Source: Pseudomonadota bacterium
GTDB lineage: Bacteria; Pseudomonadota; Gammaproteobacteria; Burkholderiales; Burkholderiaceae_C
Length of the DNA stretch: 42,357 nt
Assembly (NCBI GenBank): GCA_021847345.1
Contig: JAJZTW010000029.1
Span: 1 to 42,357 of the forward strand
Reading direction: 5' to 3'
In this document: positions 7,822 to 17,076 of the stretch, piece by piece
How positions within the stretch are numbered: position 1 is the stretch's first letter
How the letters are laid out: each line of letters starts with the position of its first letter
The notes under the pieces: model-generated
Databases searched by the model: none
What the model saw: only the letters and a program-made list of their open reading frames with translations
Told to the model about the DNA's origin: nothing
Translations under genes and position numbers: made by a program

Positions 7822-8394
7822 TCAGCGCGAGGGCTTTTGCGCGTCGAGGGCCTGGATCACCGCGTTGGTGATGTCGATGTGCGGATTCACGTAGACCGCG
7901 TTCTGGAACACGATGTCGCAGCCCATCCGGCGCGCTACCTGGTCGACCACCGCGTTGGCCTTGTCCAGGATGCGGCTGACATCGGCGTTGCGCTGTGAAT
8001 TCAGGTCCTCGGCGAAGGCCTGCTGGTCGTCGCGGAACTGACGGCTCAGGTCGGCCAGTTGCTGTTGCGCCTGCATGCGCTGGTCGTCGGACATCACCAC
8101 CGAGTTGTCCTGCAGCTTGGTGCGCAGCGCGTCGATGCGCTGGCTGAGCGCGGCCAGCTTGCGCCTGCGGGGTTCGAAGCGCTGTTCGAGCTTTTGCGAT
8201 GCCGCCTTGGCCATGGCCGAGTCGCGCAGGATGCGAGCGGTGTCGACGAAGGCCACGCGCAGCGCTGGCGCGGCCTGCGCGCCGCTGGCGACCGGGGATG
8301 GCGTCGCCGCGGCATGCGCAGCGGGCAGGCTCAGCATCGGGGACAGCGCGAGCGCAACGGTGCGAAGCAGGCGCAGGGAAGGGGAGGCAGCCAT
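7822..8394 (-). CDS. OmpH/Skp-family periplasmic chaperone
   Basis: The 190-residue precursor begins with a signal peptide (LLRTVALALSPMLSLPAAHA, cleavage after about residue 28), followed by an Ala/Pro-rich linker and the OmpH domain. The domain opens with the typical VAFVDTARILRDS, has a long coiled-coil of charged helices (LEQRFEPRRRKLAALSQRI to AEDLNSQRNADVSRIL), and ends in VDQVARRMGCDIVFQN and VNPHIDITNAVIQAL. Skp holds unfolded outer-membrane proteins on the way to the BAM complex. The usual skp sits behind bamA near lpxD; here it follows a DUF3014 gene by 27 bp, so it may be an extra paralogue. It is probably co-transcribed with that gene. Confidence 0.88.
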   Translation of the reverse strand: MAASPSLRLLRTVALALSPMLSLPAAHAAATPSPVASGAQAAPALRVAFVDTARILRDSAMAKAASQKLEQRFEPRRRKLAALSQRIDALRTKLQDNSVVMSDDQRMQAQQQLADLSRQFRDDQQAFAEDLNSQRNADVSRILDKANAVVDQVARRMGCDIVFQNAVYVNPHIDITNAVIQALDAQKPSR

Positions 8395-8421
8395 GGGAAA
8401 AGTCTCGGGAAAACGGTCGAT

Positions 8422-9282
8422 TCAGGATTGTTGCATCGGGGTCGAGGCCGAGGCCGCCGCCCGCATGTGCCGGAGCAGCTCGGCACGCAGCGCGCGCAGC
8501 TTGGCCTTGACCTCGCGCTCGTCGGCCGGGCCGATGCGCATGAGGATCTTCTGTCCCGCGGACGCCGCCTCCAGCCCGGGGTCGGCATAGCGGAACAGCA
8601 CGTGAGGCTGCACCAGGCGCGGCGGGCTGTCGAGCTCGGGAGCGGCCAGCAGATTGTCGATCACCTGCAGCAGGCGGTCGTTGAATTGTCCCTTCGGGTA
8701 GCCGAGTTCGCGCCATGCCTGCTGGAACAAGGGATAGAAGTCCAGGTAGACGGACACCACGCGGGCGGGGTCGATCATTCGTATCGCGACCATGTAGGGC
8801 GCGTAGCGAGCGTCGTTGGCAGGGTCGATCACCCAGGCCTTGCCGTCGGCGCGCACCTGCAGGCGGCCCGGCGCCGGGCGCACCGGCCACGCCGCGACGG
8901 GAGCCTGCGCTCGCGCCAGGTTGTCGACGGTCGACACCAGGTGCAGGATCAGGTGGTCGGGTACCCACCATTCGGCGAAGGCCTTGCGCCCCACCAGAGA
9001 CGACACCGCGGAGCCGAAGTCCCTGTCGCTTCGGGCCAGCGACGGCAGCTGCCGGGATGCGGCGGGCAACTGCAGTTGCGTCGGTGCCGAGGCAGGCGCC
9101 GACGCAATCGGCGCGCTCACTCCGGGGGCGACGGCGGCTGTCGTCGCCACCGGCGCATGCTGGTGATCGTGCAGCACGTAGCCCAGCATGCGCTGCACGC
9201 TTTCCCAGTGCAGCAGTGCCAGCACGATGGCGGCCATCAGCACGATCAGCGCCCCGATCTCCACGCCGTCCAAACGCTTCAT
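8422..9282 (-). CDS. DUF3014 domain protein, membrane-anchored
   Basis: The 286-residue product has one N-terminal membrane helix (about residues 10-27, IGALIVLMAAIVLALLHW), then an Ala/Pro/Val-rich linker to about residue 75, then a soluble periplasmic domain. That domain carries LPSLARSDRDFGSAVSSLVG, FAEWWVPDHLILHLVSTVDN, RYAPYMVAIRMIDPARVVSVY, YPLFQQAWRELGYPKGQFNDR and LVQPHVLFRYADPGLEAASAGQK, the pattern of DUF3014. Its biochemical function is unknown. The location just upstream of an OmpH/Skp-like gene suggests an envelope role. It is the middle gene of a minus-strand run after the CLC antiporter (66 bp gap). Confidence 0.85.
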   Translation of the reverse strand: MKRLDGVEIGALIVLMAAIVLALLHWESVQRMLGYVLHDHQHAPVATTAAVAPGVSAPIASAPASAPTQLQLPAASRQLPSLARSDRDFGSAVSSLVGRKAFAEWWVPDHLILHLVSTVDNLARAQAPVAAWPVRPAPGRLQVRADGKAWVIDPANDARYAPYMVAIRMIDPARVVSVYLDFYPLFQQAWRELGYPKGQFNDRLLQVIDNLLAAPELDSPPRLVQPHVLFRYADPGLEAASAGQKILMRIGPADEREVKAKLRALRAELLRHMRAAASASTPMQQS

Positions 9283-9348
9283 CGCCGACTCCTCCAGGCC
9301 CCGGACCCGCCCATCATCGCAGAAACCGCGAGCACCGCGCGGCCACGT

Positions 9349-10746
9349 TCATGCCGCCTTGTGGTCCTGTGCGGTCTTTCCGAAATAGTTCTTCTCCGCC
9401 AGCGCCTCGTACAGCGGCGGCGTGAACAGGTTGGAGATGCGCGTGGCCACCAGCGCGACCGCCATCATCGGGATCACCATACCGGTACCGTTGGTCATTT
9501 CCAGGACAATGACAAAGGAAGTCAGCGGCGACTGGGTCACCGCCGCCAGGTAGCCGGCCATGCACAGCGCGATCAGCGCCGGCATCGGCGCCGACGCGAA
9601 CAACGCATGCACCCATTGCGCCAGTCCGGCGCCGATCGACAGCGACGGCGAGAACAGGCCTCCGGGAATGCCGGCCATGTAGCTGATGATCATCGCCGTC
9701 CACTTGGTCAGCGCATACAGCGGGCTCACCGAGGCATGGCCGTCGAGCAGGTGGCGCGCCTGGTCGTAGCCGCTGCCCCAGGTCTGGCCGTGGGTGGCCA
9801 CGCCCAGCGCGGCGATGAGCAGGCCGATGATCAGCGCATACAGCAAGGGCTTGGCGCTGCGCCATTCGCGCAGCTGCCGGGGCATCCAGACATCGGGGCG
9901 CAACAGTGCCAGGTTGAACGCCGCTCCGGCCAGCCCGCACAGCAGCGCGATCACGACCACCGGCAGGATGAAGCCGATGCCGAAGTTCTGCGGAACGTTG
10001 ATCTGGCCGAAGTACAGATAGTTGCCCGCCAGCGCCAGCGAGGTCAGGCCGGAGAACACCACGGCGGTGATCATCACCCCGTTGGTTCGGCTCTCGAAGT
10101 CGCGCGCGAGTTCCTCGATGGCGAAGATCACCCCGGCCAGCGGGGTGTTGAAGGCGCCCGACAGTCCGGCGGCTGCGCCTGCCAGCAGCAGCGAGCGCTC
10201 CAGGCGCTTGCCCTGGTGCGGGTACAGGCGCCGGGTTTCCGCCATGATGGCCGCGCCCAGGTGCACCGTCGGCCCCTCGCGCCCGATGGTCATGCCGCCG
10301 AGAAAGCCGAGCAGCGAAATGCCCAGCTTGCCCACGATGACCCGAAGGCCGAACAGGCGTTTCATCAGGGTTTCGTCGGGCGGCGCGTGCAGCGCAGCGA
10401 TGACCTGAGGGATGCCGCTGCCCTCGCTGCCCGAGAACCAGCGTCGGGTCAGGAATACGCACAGCACGGTGATCGCCGGCGTGATCAGGAAGGCCAGCCA
10501 GCTTCGCCCGGAGATCCAGTGCAGGAACAGCTCGTAGGCGTCCTCGCTCCATCGCGCGTACAACACGGCCACCAGGCCGACCAGCAGCGCGCCACCCCAC
10601 GGCAGTCCGTATTGCAGGAACAGTCTGCGACCGCGAGAGCGCGCGGTGCGCACCAGGTCGCGCGGCGTACCCCCGCGGCGCCGGCTCGCGGGGGCTCCCG
10701 GCGCGGGCGCCGGAGAAGGCGATGACTCGGAATGCGGTTCAGGCAC
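9349..10746 (-). CDS. CLC-family chloride channel / proton-chloride antiporter (ClcA-like)
   Basis: This 465-residue membrane protein has the CLC core of many helices. The anion-site motifs are GSEGSGIPQ, GREGPTVHLGAA (the Glu of GREGP is the gating glutamate) and the helix FAIEELARDFE, whose Glu corresponds to the inner proton-transfer glutamate of E. coli ClcA. This points to a 2Cl-/H+ exchanger rather than a passive channel. No CBS domains are present. ClcA-type exchangers support acid resistance by electrical shunting. The ATG at 10746 is used; a perfect 12 bp palindrome lies 9 bp upstream of it. It lies downstream of the MFS gene on the same strand. Confidence 0.93.
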   Translation of the reverse strand: MPEPHSESSPSPAPAPGAPASRRRGGTPRDLVRTARSRGRRLFLQYGLPWGGALLVGLVAVLYARWSEDAYELFLHWISGRSWLAFLITPAITVLCVFLTRRWFSGSEGSGIPQVIAALHAPPDETLMKRLFGLRVIVGKLGISLLGFLGGMTIGREGPTVHLGAAIMAETRRLYPHQGKRLERSLLLAGAAAGLSGAFNTPLAGVIFAIEELARDFESRTNGVMITAVVFSGLTSLALAGNYLYFGQINVPQNFGIGFILPVVVIALLCGLAGAAFNLALLRPDVWMPRQLREWRSAKPLLYALIIGLLIAALGVATHGQTWGSGYDQARHLLDGHASVSPLYALTKWTAMIISYMAGIPGGLFSPSLSIGAGLAQWVHALFASAPMPALIALCMAGYLAAVTQSPLTSFVIVLEMTNGTGMVIPMMAVALVATRISNLFTPPLYEALAEKNYFGKTAQDHKAA

Positions 10747-10755
10747 GAAACGTCG

Positions 10756-10767
10756 ATCCCATGGGAT
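10756..10767. promoter_or_regulatory. 12 bp palindrome upstream of the CLC gene
   Basis: ATCCCATGGGAT is a perfect palindrome only 9 bp before the clcA-like start codon. It could be an operator or affect translation initiation. In a short region it may also be chance. Confidence 0.25.
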
Positions 10768-10872
10768 GAAAAGCCGTCAGGGCAGGGCCGCTCGCGCAAG
10801 GGCGTGCGAAGCGACGGCCCGCTGCGCCGGGAACATGGTAGTGCGACCCGCGCCGCGCGCCGGGCGGCAGTC

Positions 10873-12108
10873 TCAATGGCCGCGCCGCGGAGGCTGCTGC
10901 ACGAACCAGGCCACCACCAGCCACACCGCGCACAGCGCGGCACAGGCGAGGAACACGCCCTCGGCCGACCAAATCTTGGCCAGCAGGCCGCCGACGGCGC
11001 CGCCGGCGAACAGGCCGAGGGACTGGGCCGTGTTGTACACCCCCATCGCCAGGCCCTTGCGCGCGGCCGGCGCCACGCGCGACACCAGCGACGGCAGCAG
11101 CGCCTCCATCAGGTTGAAGGCGACGAAGAACAGGAACAGCTCGGCGATCAGCGGCACGGTGCTGCGATAGCCGAAGGCCAGCGCGAGCATGCTCAGGCCC
11201 ATCAGCGCGACGCCTGCGCGCAGCACCGCGCGCATGTGGCCGCGGCTCTCGGCCCACACGATGCCGGGAATCGCCAGCACGAAGGAGCCCATGGTCACCG
11301 GCAGGTAGACCATCCAGTGGTGCTTCAGCGGGATCCCGGCGTGGTGCACCAGCGCCACCGGAACGACCACGAACATCGCCACCTGCGCGAAATTGACCAC
11401 GAAAATGCTGAAGTGCAGTCGCAGCAGCGCCGGCGTGAGCACCGACTCGCGCGAAGCGCCCGTGCCGACTTCCTCGGCCGGCGCGCTCATCGGTGCATCG
11501 GGCACCACCCACTTGATCACCGCGATGGCCGCCAGCGCCAGCACTCCGGTGAGCACGAACATGCCGGGCACTCCGATCCAGTGGTAGATCACCGGGCCGG
11601 CGATCAGCGAGACCAGGAAGCTCATGCCGATGGTCATGCCGACCATGGCCATGGCCTTGGTGCGATTGTGGTCGCGGGTCGAGTCGGCGATCATCGCCGA
11701 GATCGCCGCCGAGATCGCGCCGGCGCCCTGCACGGCGCGCCCGACGATGATGCCGTCGATGCTGTGCGCCGCACCGGCCATGAACGAGCCGACGGCGAAG
11801 ATCAGCAGGCCCAGCATCATCACCGGCTTGCGCCCGAAGCGGTCGCTGGCCAGACCGAAGGGAATCTGCAGCGCGGCCTGGGTCAGGCCGTAGATTCCCA
11901 GCGCGAGACCGACCAGGAAGCGATTTCCCCCGCCGGGCAGTCCGTGGGCGTAGATCGCGAACACCGGCAGGATCAGGAACAGCCCGAGCATGCGCAGGCC
12001 GTAGATCGACGCCAGGGTCATGCTGGAACGACGCTCCTGCGCGCTCATCGGCTCGCGCCTGGGCTTCGAGGAGGACGGGGTCGTCGAAGAGGTCTGGGTC
12101 ATCGCCAT
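10873..12108 (-). CDS. MFS transporter
   Basis: This is a 411-residue major facilitator protein with about twelve membrane helices. The conserved loop 2-3 motif is present as GLASDRFGRKPVM, and helix 1 has IYGLRMLGLFLILPVFAIYAHG. Helix 5 contains VGMTIGMSFLVSLIAGPVIY, and the C-terminal half carries the repeated motif region AESRGHMRAVLRAG. Such a protein would export a small molecule across the inner membrane by proton antiport; the substrate cannot be read from sequence. The ATG at 12108 was chosen because the much longer open frame upstream runs through the P-type ATPase gene in another frame and is not coding. Confidence 0.9.
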   Translation of the reverse strand: MAMTQTSSTTPSSSKPRREPMSAQERRSSMTLASIYGLRMLGLFLILPVFAIYAHGLPGGGNRFLVGLALGIYGLTQAALQIPFGLASDRFGRKPVMMLGLLIFAVGSFMAGAAHSIDGIIVGRAVQGAGAISAAISAMIADSTRDHNRTKAMAMVGMTIGMSFLVSLIAGPVIYHWIGVPGMFVLTGVLALAAIAVIKWVVPDAPMSAPAEEVGTGASRESVLTPALLRLHFSIFVVNFAQVAMFVVVPVALVHHAGIPLKHHWMVYLPVTMGSFVLAIPGIVWAESRGHMRAVLRAGVALMGLSMLALAFGYRSTVPLIAELFLFFVAFNLMEALLPSLVSRVAPAARKGLAMGVYNTAQSLGLFAGGAVGGLLAKIWSAEGVFLACAALCAVWLVVAWFVQQPPRRGH

Positions 12109-12249
12109 GGGGGTGCGGGAATGCGGGGGCGCGTCGAGCCGGCCACGGCCGTTGCCGCGGGCTCGTGGCCCCAGGGTTCGGAAACCGCCTATTTTCACCG
12201 CATTCCCGCGTAACATGCTGAAAGCTTTGGAAGCGGAACCGGACCACCG

Positions 12250-12263
12250 CCCCGCCGACGGGG
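12250..12263 (-). terminator. Short hairpin directly after the P-type ATPase stop
   Basis: CCCCG and CGGGG flank a 4 nt loop immediately downstream of the ATPase stop codon. There is no U-tract, so it is at best a weak terminator. About 140 bp then separate it from the MFS start. Confidence 0.3.
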
Positions 12264-14765
12264 TCAGCGGCCGTGCCCGACGGTGCGTTTGTTGAGCAGG
12301 CGCAGGAAATGCTGGTGCCTGGGCGAGGCATGCTCGAGGTGACGGTACACCGCGCGCTTGGCGCCGTCGGTCAGAAGCGACCAGGCGATCGAATACCCCC
12401 ACACCAGCGCGATCTCCGCCCAGCTGATCGGGGCCACGACGCCCAGGCCCCACGCGCACAGCAGCGTGGCGGCCAGCTTGGTCAGCACCGCCGACCCGAT
12501 CATCACCGGGGCGGGGTAGGGCTTGCGCCAGTAGGCGCCCCGGGTTCGCGACACGAACAAGGTGAGGTGCCCGGCGACCGCCATCTTGAGAAAGATGTAG
12601 GTCTGCACCTTGGGCAGCGGCAGGTGCAGCCAGTCCAGCGCGAGCCACAGCATCAGGAAGCTGCCCGCGGTGCCGGTCAGGCCCATGACCGTCGACGCGG
12701 TCAGCACGCGGCGCATCTGCCAGCGCACCGGCGCCGGATCGACCGCGGTGCGGTCGTAGGCGATGGTCATGATGGGCACATCGTTGAAGAATGCCAGCAG
12801 GATGATCATCACCGCGGTGATCGGGTAGAAGTTGTAGACCAGCATCGCCAGCACGACGAAGACCATGATGCGGATGGTTTCGGTGATCCGGTACACCGCG
12901 TAGCTGTTCATGCGCTCGAAAATGCGCCGCGCCTCTTCCACGGCCTTGACGATGGTGGACAGCCCCGGCTCGGTCAGGATCAACGCGGCCGCGGCGCGCG
13001 CCGCGTCGGTGGCCCCCGACACCGCGATGCCCACGTCGGCCTGCTTGAGCGCCGGCGCGTCGTTGACGCCGTCGCCGGTCATCGCCACGCGGTGACCAGC
13101 GTCCTGCAGCGCCTTGACGATGCCGTACTTGTGCTCCGGGAACACCTGCGCGAAGCCGTCGGCGACTCGCACGCGCTCGGCCAGCGTGCCGCCGCGGGCC
13201 GCCGCGTCGCCGAACACCTGTTCGGCGGCGACGATGTCGCGCCCGATGCCCAGCTGAGCGCCGATTTCCCGCGCGATGGCCAGGTTGTCCCCCGTGACCA
13301 TCTTCACGCTGATGCCATGGGCACGCGCATCGGCGATGGTCTGGCGGGAGTCCGGGCGAGGCGGGTCGTACAGTGCCAGCACGCCATCCAGGCGCCACGC
13401 GTCGTCGCCACGGCGGCTGGCCACCCCCAGCGTGCGCATGCCGCGCGCTGCCTGCGCGTCGATCCATTGCTGCGTGCTCGCTCGCGTGGCCTCGTCGGGC
13501 GCGGCCAGCGCCAGCATGACCTGTGGCGCGCCCTTGCTGAAGCGCCAGTGCGTGCCCTGCGCGTCGTCCCAGCTGGCTTCGCTGCGCTTGCCGACCGGAT
13601 CGAAGGGCATGAAGTGGGTCAGGGTCCAGCCCGTGGGCATCGCCGGCGCGGCCGCGTGGATGGCGTCGTCGATGGCGTCGCCGTCGTCGGCCTGGCTGGC
13701 CAGCAAGGCGTGCAGGGTCAGCCGGGCCGCGTCGATGCCGTTCAGCAGCAGCGGCTCGCCCAGGCTGAGCCGGTTCAGGGTCAGCGTGCCGGTCTTGTCC
13801 GAGCACAGGATGTCCACCGCCGCCATTTCCTCGATGGACTCCAGGCGCGACACGATGGCCTTTTCCTTCGACAAGGCCAGGGCTCCGAGCGCCATGGTCA
13901 CCGACAGCACGGCCGGCATCGCCACCGGGATCGACGCCACGGTCAGGATCAACGCGAACTGCAGCAGCTCGATCCACGGCAGTCCGCGCTGCAGTTCGAC
14001 CAGCACCAGCAGCGCCACCAGGCCCAGGCTGATGTAGATCAGGTAGTCGCCGATGTCGAGCACCGCCTTCTGGAAATGCGACGCGGCGCCGGCCTTGCCG
14101 ACCAGTTCGGCGGTGCGCCCCAGGTACGTGCCCGCTCCCGTGGCATGGACCACGCCCACCATCTCGCCTTGCTTGACGATCGAGCCGGAATGGATCGCGT
14201 CGCCCGCGCGGCGCTCCACCGGCAGGGATTCGCCGGTCAGCGCCGACTGGTCGACGCTCAGGAAGTCGCCGTCGAGCAGGCGCATGTCGGCTGGAACGAT
14301 GTCGCCCAGGCGCACGCGCACGATGTCCCCCGGCACCAGCGCGGCCGGGTCGAGCTCGCTCCAGCGGGCGTCGCGCAGCACGCGGCAGCGAAGGGCCAGT
14401 TGCTTCCTGAGGGCATCCAGCGCGCTCGAGGCCTTGTATTCCTGCCAGAAGCCCACCGCGGCGTTGAACGCAAGCAGCGCGACGATGATGCCGAAGTCGG
14501 GCCAATGGCGCACCAGGGCCGACAACAGCGCGGCGGCCTCGATCATCCAGGCGATCGGGCCCCAGAAGTAATGCAGCAGCCTGGCCAGCAGGCTCTGGCG
14601 GGCCTGCGGCAGCGCGTTCGGGCCGAAGTGCTGCAGGCGACGAGTCGCCTCGTCGGTGGACAGGCCGTTGCGGTCGCACTGCAGGCGGGCCAGCAGTTGC
14701 TCGATGGTTTCGGCGCCGGCGTCGGGGGCCGGCGGCACGGCCTGGGTGGGGGCGGGTTCGGTCAT
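12264..14765 (-). CDS. Plasma-membrane proton-efflux P-type ATPase (P3A)
   Basis: The 833-residue product pumps protons (or a related cation) across the inner membrane at the cost of ATP. Hallmarks are the N-terminal cation ATPase domain, TGESLPV at 177-183, the phosphorylation loop [12 protein letters not shown] with Asp323, [15 protein letters not shown], and the hinge [21 protein letters not shown]. It lacks an N-terminal heavy-metal-binding domain and the CPx motif, and is shorter than calcium pumps; helix M4 reads [13 protein letters not shown]. This matches fungal/plant-like proton ATPases found in acid-tolerant bacteria. With the CLC exchanger downstream it may form a pH-homeostasis set. 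It faces the divergent azlC with 136 bp between starts. Confidence 0.93.
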   Translation of the reverse strand: MTEPAPTQAVPPAPDAGAETIEQLLARLQCDRNGLSTDEATRRLQHFGPNALPQARQSLLARLLHYFWGPIAWMIEAAALLSALVRHWPDFGIIVALLAFNAAVGFWQEYKASSALDALRKQLALRCRVLRDARWSELDPAALVPGDIVRVRLGDIVPADMRLLDGDFLSVDQSALTGESLPVERRAGDAIHSGSIVKQGEMVGVVHATGAGTYLGRTAELVGKAGAASHFQKAVLDIGDYLIYISLGLVALLVLVELQRGLPWIELLQFALILTVASIPVAMPAVLSVTMALGALALSKEKAIVSRLESIEEMAAVDILCSDKTGTLTLNRLSLGEPLLLNGIDAARLTLHALLASQADDGDAIDDAIHAAAPAMPTGWTLTHFMPFDPVGKRSEASWDDAQGTHWRFSKGAPQVMLALAAPDEATRASTQQWIDAQAARGMRTLGVASRRGDDAWRLDGVLALYDPPRPDSRQTIADARAHGISVKMVTGDNLAIAREIGAQLGIGRDIVAAEQVFGDAAARGGTLAERVRVADGFAQVFPEHKYGIVKALQDAGHRVAMTGDGVNDAPALKQADVGIAVSGATDAARAAAALILTEPGLSTIVKAVEEARRIFERMNSYAVYRITETIRIMVFVVLAMLVYNFYPITAVMIILLAFFNDVPIMTIAYDRTAVDPAPVRWQMRRVLTASTVMGLTGTAGSFLMLWLALDWLHLPLPKVQTYIFLKMAVAGHLTLFVSRTRGAYWRKPYPAPVMIGSAVLTKLAATLLCAWGLGVVAPISWAEIALVWGYSIAWSLLTDGAKRAVYRHLEHASPRHQHFLRLLNKRTVGHGR

Positions 14766-14901
14766 CGCGGCGGGGGCCGGGGCTGAGGCTCGGAAACCCC
14801 AGCGTAACGGCCTTGTATCTGCGCGGGGGTACTCGAATCGGCCACGCCTTGTCCTGAAGCAAACCCGGGCGTTGCCGCCCTTTCACGTACGCTTCGTCTG
14901 C

Positions 14902-15654
14902 ATGACTGATGCGAATTCCTGGTCCCTGTCCGCCGCGCCGCGTCGCGGCGAACTGCTGCGCGGCGCGGTCGACACCCTGCCGCTGCTGCTCGGCGCGGCT
15001 CCCTTCGGGCTCATCTTCGGCGCGCTTGCCGTGCCCGACGGCCTCGGCGCGCCCGGGGCACTGGCCATGTCGGCTCTGGTGTTCGCCGGCTCGGCCCAAT
15101 TCATCGCCCTGACCCTGCTGGCCGCGCAGGCCGGGCCGCTGGTCATCGTGCTGACCACGCTGGTCGTCAACCTGCGGCACGCGTTGTACGCGGCGACCCT
15201 GCTGCCGGTGGTCGCGCGCCTGCCCCTGCGCTGGCGCGCGCTGCTGGCCTTCTGGCTCACCGACGAGACCTTCGCCGTGGTGCACCGGCGCTACGGGGCC
15301 CAGGCCCAGCAGGGCCTGCCCACGGCGGGGGCCAAGGCCTATTTTCTCGGTTCCTGCCTGGCCATGTACCTGAACTGGCTGGCGTGGACGGCGCTGGGGG
15401 TGTGGGCCGGGCACGGCTGGCCCTGGCTCGGTCGCTGGGGGCTGGAGTTCGCGATGGTGGCCGCCTTCACGGCGATGGTCGCGCCCCTGCTGCGCCGCCG
15501 ACCGGCGCTGGCGGCGGCGCTGAGCGCCGCGGCCATCGCCCTGCTCGCGCGCGGGCTGCCGTACAAACTGGGACTGATGCTGGCGGCGGTCGGTGGCGTG
15601 CTCGCCGGGGTGGTCGTCGACGAATCCGCGGCTGGCGGCGAGGCACGCCGATGA
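14902..15654 (+). CDS. azlC: AzlC family branched-chain amino acid exporter, large subunit
   Basis: The 250-residue product is an integral membrane protein of the AzlC/YgaZ family, which with AzlD forms a proton-coupled exporter of branched-chain or related amino acids. Visible family features are [62 protein letters not shown], a central hydrophobic core, and the C-terminal pair of helices ending [16 protein letters not shown]. The start at 14902 gives the standard [12 protein letters not shown] beginning. The stop overlaps the azlD start (ATGA at 15651-15654), as usual for this two-gene system. No Lrp-type regulator is adjacent. Confidence 0.93.
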   Translation: MTDANSWSLSAAPRRGELLRGAVDTLPLLLGAAPFGLIFGALAVPDGLGAPGALAMSALVFAGSAQFIALTLLAAQAGPLVIVLTTLVVNLRHALYAATLLPVVARLPLRWRALLAFWLTDETFAVVHRRYGAQAQQGLPTAGAKAYFLGSCLAMYLNWLAWTALGVWAGHGWPWLGRWGLEFAMVAAFTAMVAPLLRRRPALAAALSAAAIALLARGLPYKLGLMLAAVGGVLAGVVVDESAAGGEARR

Positions 15655-15980
15655 GCACCTTCTCGCTGGCGCTGACCATCGGTGGCATGGCGGCCGTGAC
15701 CTTCGGGGTGCGTTTCGCACTGTTCGCCCTCGGCGAGCGGGTTCGCTTCACGCCCCGTGTGCGCCGCGCGCTGGGGCATGTTCCGGTGGCCGTGCTGACG
15801 GCCATCACCGTGCCGCTGGTGCTGCTGCCGGACGGCACGCACTGGGAGCTGAGCTGGCGCAACCCGTGGCTGGCAGGCATGCTGGTCACGGCGGCGGTGT
15901 CGCTGCGCGCGCGCAGCCTGTTGCCGGCGATCGGCGCCGGCATGCTCGTCTACCTCGGCTGGCGCTGGCTGCTCGGTTGA
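15651..15980 (+). CDS. azlD: AzlD family branched-chain amino acid exporter, small subunit
   Basis: The 109-residue membrane protein has about four helices, starting [21 protein letters not shown] and including [24 protein letters not shown] and [20 protein letters not shown]. The [14 protein letters not shown] segment is characteristic of AzlD. It partners AzlC, with which its gene overlaps by 4 bases. It ends 31 bp before the convergent LysR gene. Confidence 0.92.
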   Translation: MSTFSLALTIGGMAAVTFGVRFALFALGERVRFTPRVRRALGHVPVAVLTAITVPLVLLPDGTHWELSWRNPWLAGMLVTAAVSLRARSLLPAIGAGMLVYLGWRWLLG

Positions 15981-16011
15981 TCCGGGTCGGGCGCCGGGGC
16001 GCGGCGCCGGA

Positions 16012-16953
16012 TCAGTTTCGCGTCGATTGGCTGGCGTGCACCGGACCGAGGGCCGCGCGCAGCATGTCGACGAAGGCGCGTGTTCGCGCCGGCAGCGGGT
16101 TGCGCCCCGGAAACACCGCCCAGGCCGTCTGCCGCGGCAGGGTCCACGGCGCGAGCACTCGGCGCAGGGTCCCGCGCTGCACGCTGGGCTGCGCGAAGGC
16201 GTCGGGCAAGGCCGCGATCCCGCTGCCGGCACGCGCCATGCGCAGCAGCAGCTCGGGAGAGTTCGCACGCAGCTGGCCGCCCGGCAGGCCTTGCCACATC
16301 TGCTCGCCCAGGCGCAGCACCCAGGGCATGCCTTGTCCGTTGCGGGCCAGCAGCTGCAGGCCGGCGTGGCCCGCGAGTTCGTCCGGGTGCCGCGGCTCGC
16401 CGCGGCTGGCCAGGTAGTCGGGCGATGCGTACAGGCCGTTGGACAGTTGCGCCACCGCGCGCGCGGCGAGATAGGCGTCGTCGGGCAGCTCGCCCATGCG
16501 CACGGCGAGGTCGAAGCCTTCGGCCAGCAGGTCCACGCGCCGCGGCGACAGGTCGAGCTCGAGTTCGATGCGCGGGTGCAGCGCGATGAAGGCGGCCAGG
16601 CTGTCGGCCAGCAGCAGGTTGGCGAAATCGCTCGGCATGGACACCCGCAGTCGCCCGGAGGGCTCGGCGCGGCGCTGCTCGCCCAGCGCGGTGACGGCGT
16701 CCACCTCGGCGGCAACCGTCTGCGCATGCTCGAGCAGCACGCGCCCGAAATCGGTCAGGGTCTGGCGTCGCGTGGTGCGCAGCAGCAGGCGCTCGCCGAG
16801 GCGCCGCTCGAGCAGGCTCAGGCGGCGCGACACGGTGGACTTGGGCCAGCCCAGGCGTTCGGCCGCGCGACTCAGGCTGCCCAGCTCGGCCACGCGGGCG
16901 AACAGCAGCAGGTCGTTGGGTTCGATCTCGCCGAGTCGATTGGATTGTTCCAT
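16012..16953 (-). CDS. LysR family transcriptional regulator
   Basis: The 313-residue product has an N-terminal winged helix-turn-helix (about residues 10-70, FARVAELGSLSRAAERLGWPKSTVSRRLSLLE) followed by a substrate-binding domain of the periplasmic type 2 fold (from about residue 95, LRVSMPSDFANLLLADSLAAF). It is divergent from an azoreductase gene; LysR proteins commonly control the divergent neighbour and themselves through the shared intergenic DNA, where an 8-12-8 inverted repeat is present. The effector may be a quinone, azo or nitro compound, by association. ATG 16953 is chosen because MEQSNRLGEI matches relatives; an ATG at 16983 would add ten residues. Confidence 0.9.
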   Translation of the reverse strand: MEQSNRLGEIEPNDLLLFARVAELGSLSRAAERLGWPKSTVSRRLSLLERRLGERLLLRTTRRQTLTDFGRVLLEHAQTVAAEVDAVTALGEQRRAEPSGRLRVSMPSDFANLLLADSLAAFIALHPRIELELDLSPRRVDLLAEGFDLAVRMGELPDDAYLAARAVAQLSNGLYASPDYLASRGEPRHPDELAGHAGLQLLARNGQGMPWVLRLGEQMWQGLPGGQLRANSPELLLRMARAGSGIAALPDAFAQPSVQRGTLRRVLAPWTLPRQTAWAVFPGRNPLPARTRAFVDMLRAALGPVHASQSTRN

Positions 16954-17009
16954 GGATGCAACATTGTTATCCAGAAAAGGCACTTATAAAAGCCTGATGC
17001 AACGAATAA

Positions 17010-17037
17010 ATTGTGATGCATCGGGTGCGATCACAAT
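17010..17037. promoter_or_regulatory. Inverted repeat operator between LysR gene and azoreductase
   Basis: ATTGTGAT at 17010-17017 and ATCACAAT at 17030-17037 form a perfect 8 bp inverted repeat with a 12 bp spacer, far more AT-rich than its surroundings. In addition GATGCAAC is repeated directly at 16955-16962 and 16996-17003. It lies 39 bp upstream of the azoreductase ATG and 56 bp upstream of the LysR start, the expected position for LysR binding. Confidence 0.65.
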
Positions 17038-17076
17038 GCCGCACCCGCATCCACGAACAATATCCGGGAACAGACC

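Noticed and set aside
8059..10725. An 888-codon plus-strand frame
   Set aside because: It is antisense to the OmpH-like, DUF3014 and CLC genes; composition is typical of shadow frames.
12109..15720. Upstream ~1200 codons of the frame that ends in the MFS transporter
   Set aside because: They lie in another frame of the P-type ATPase and antisense to azlC, are Arg/Gly-rich, and only the last 411 codons have transporter similarity.
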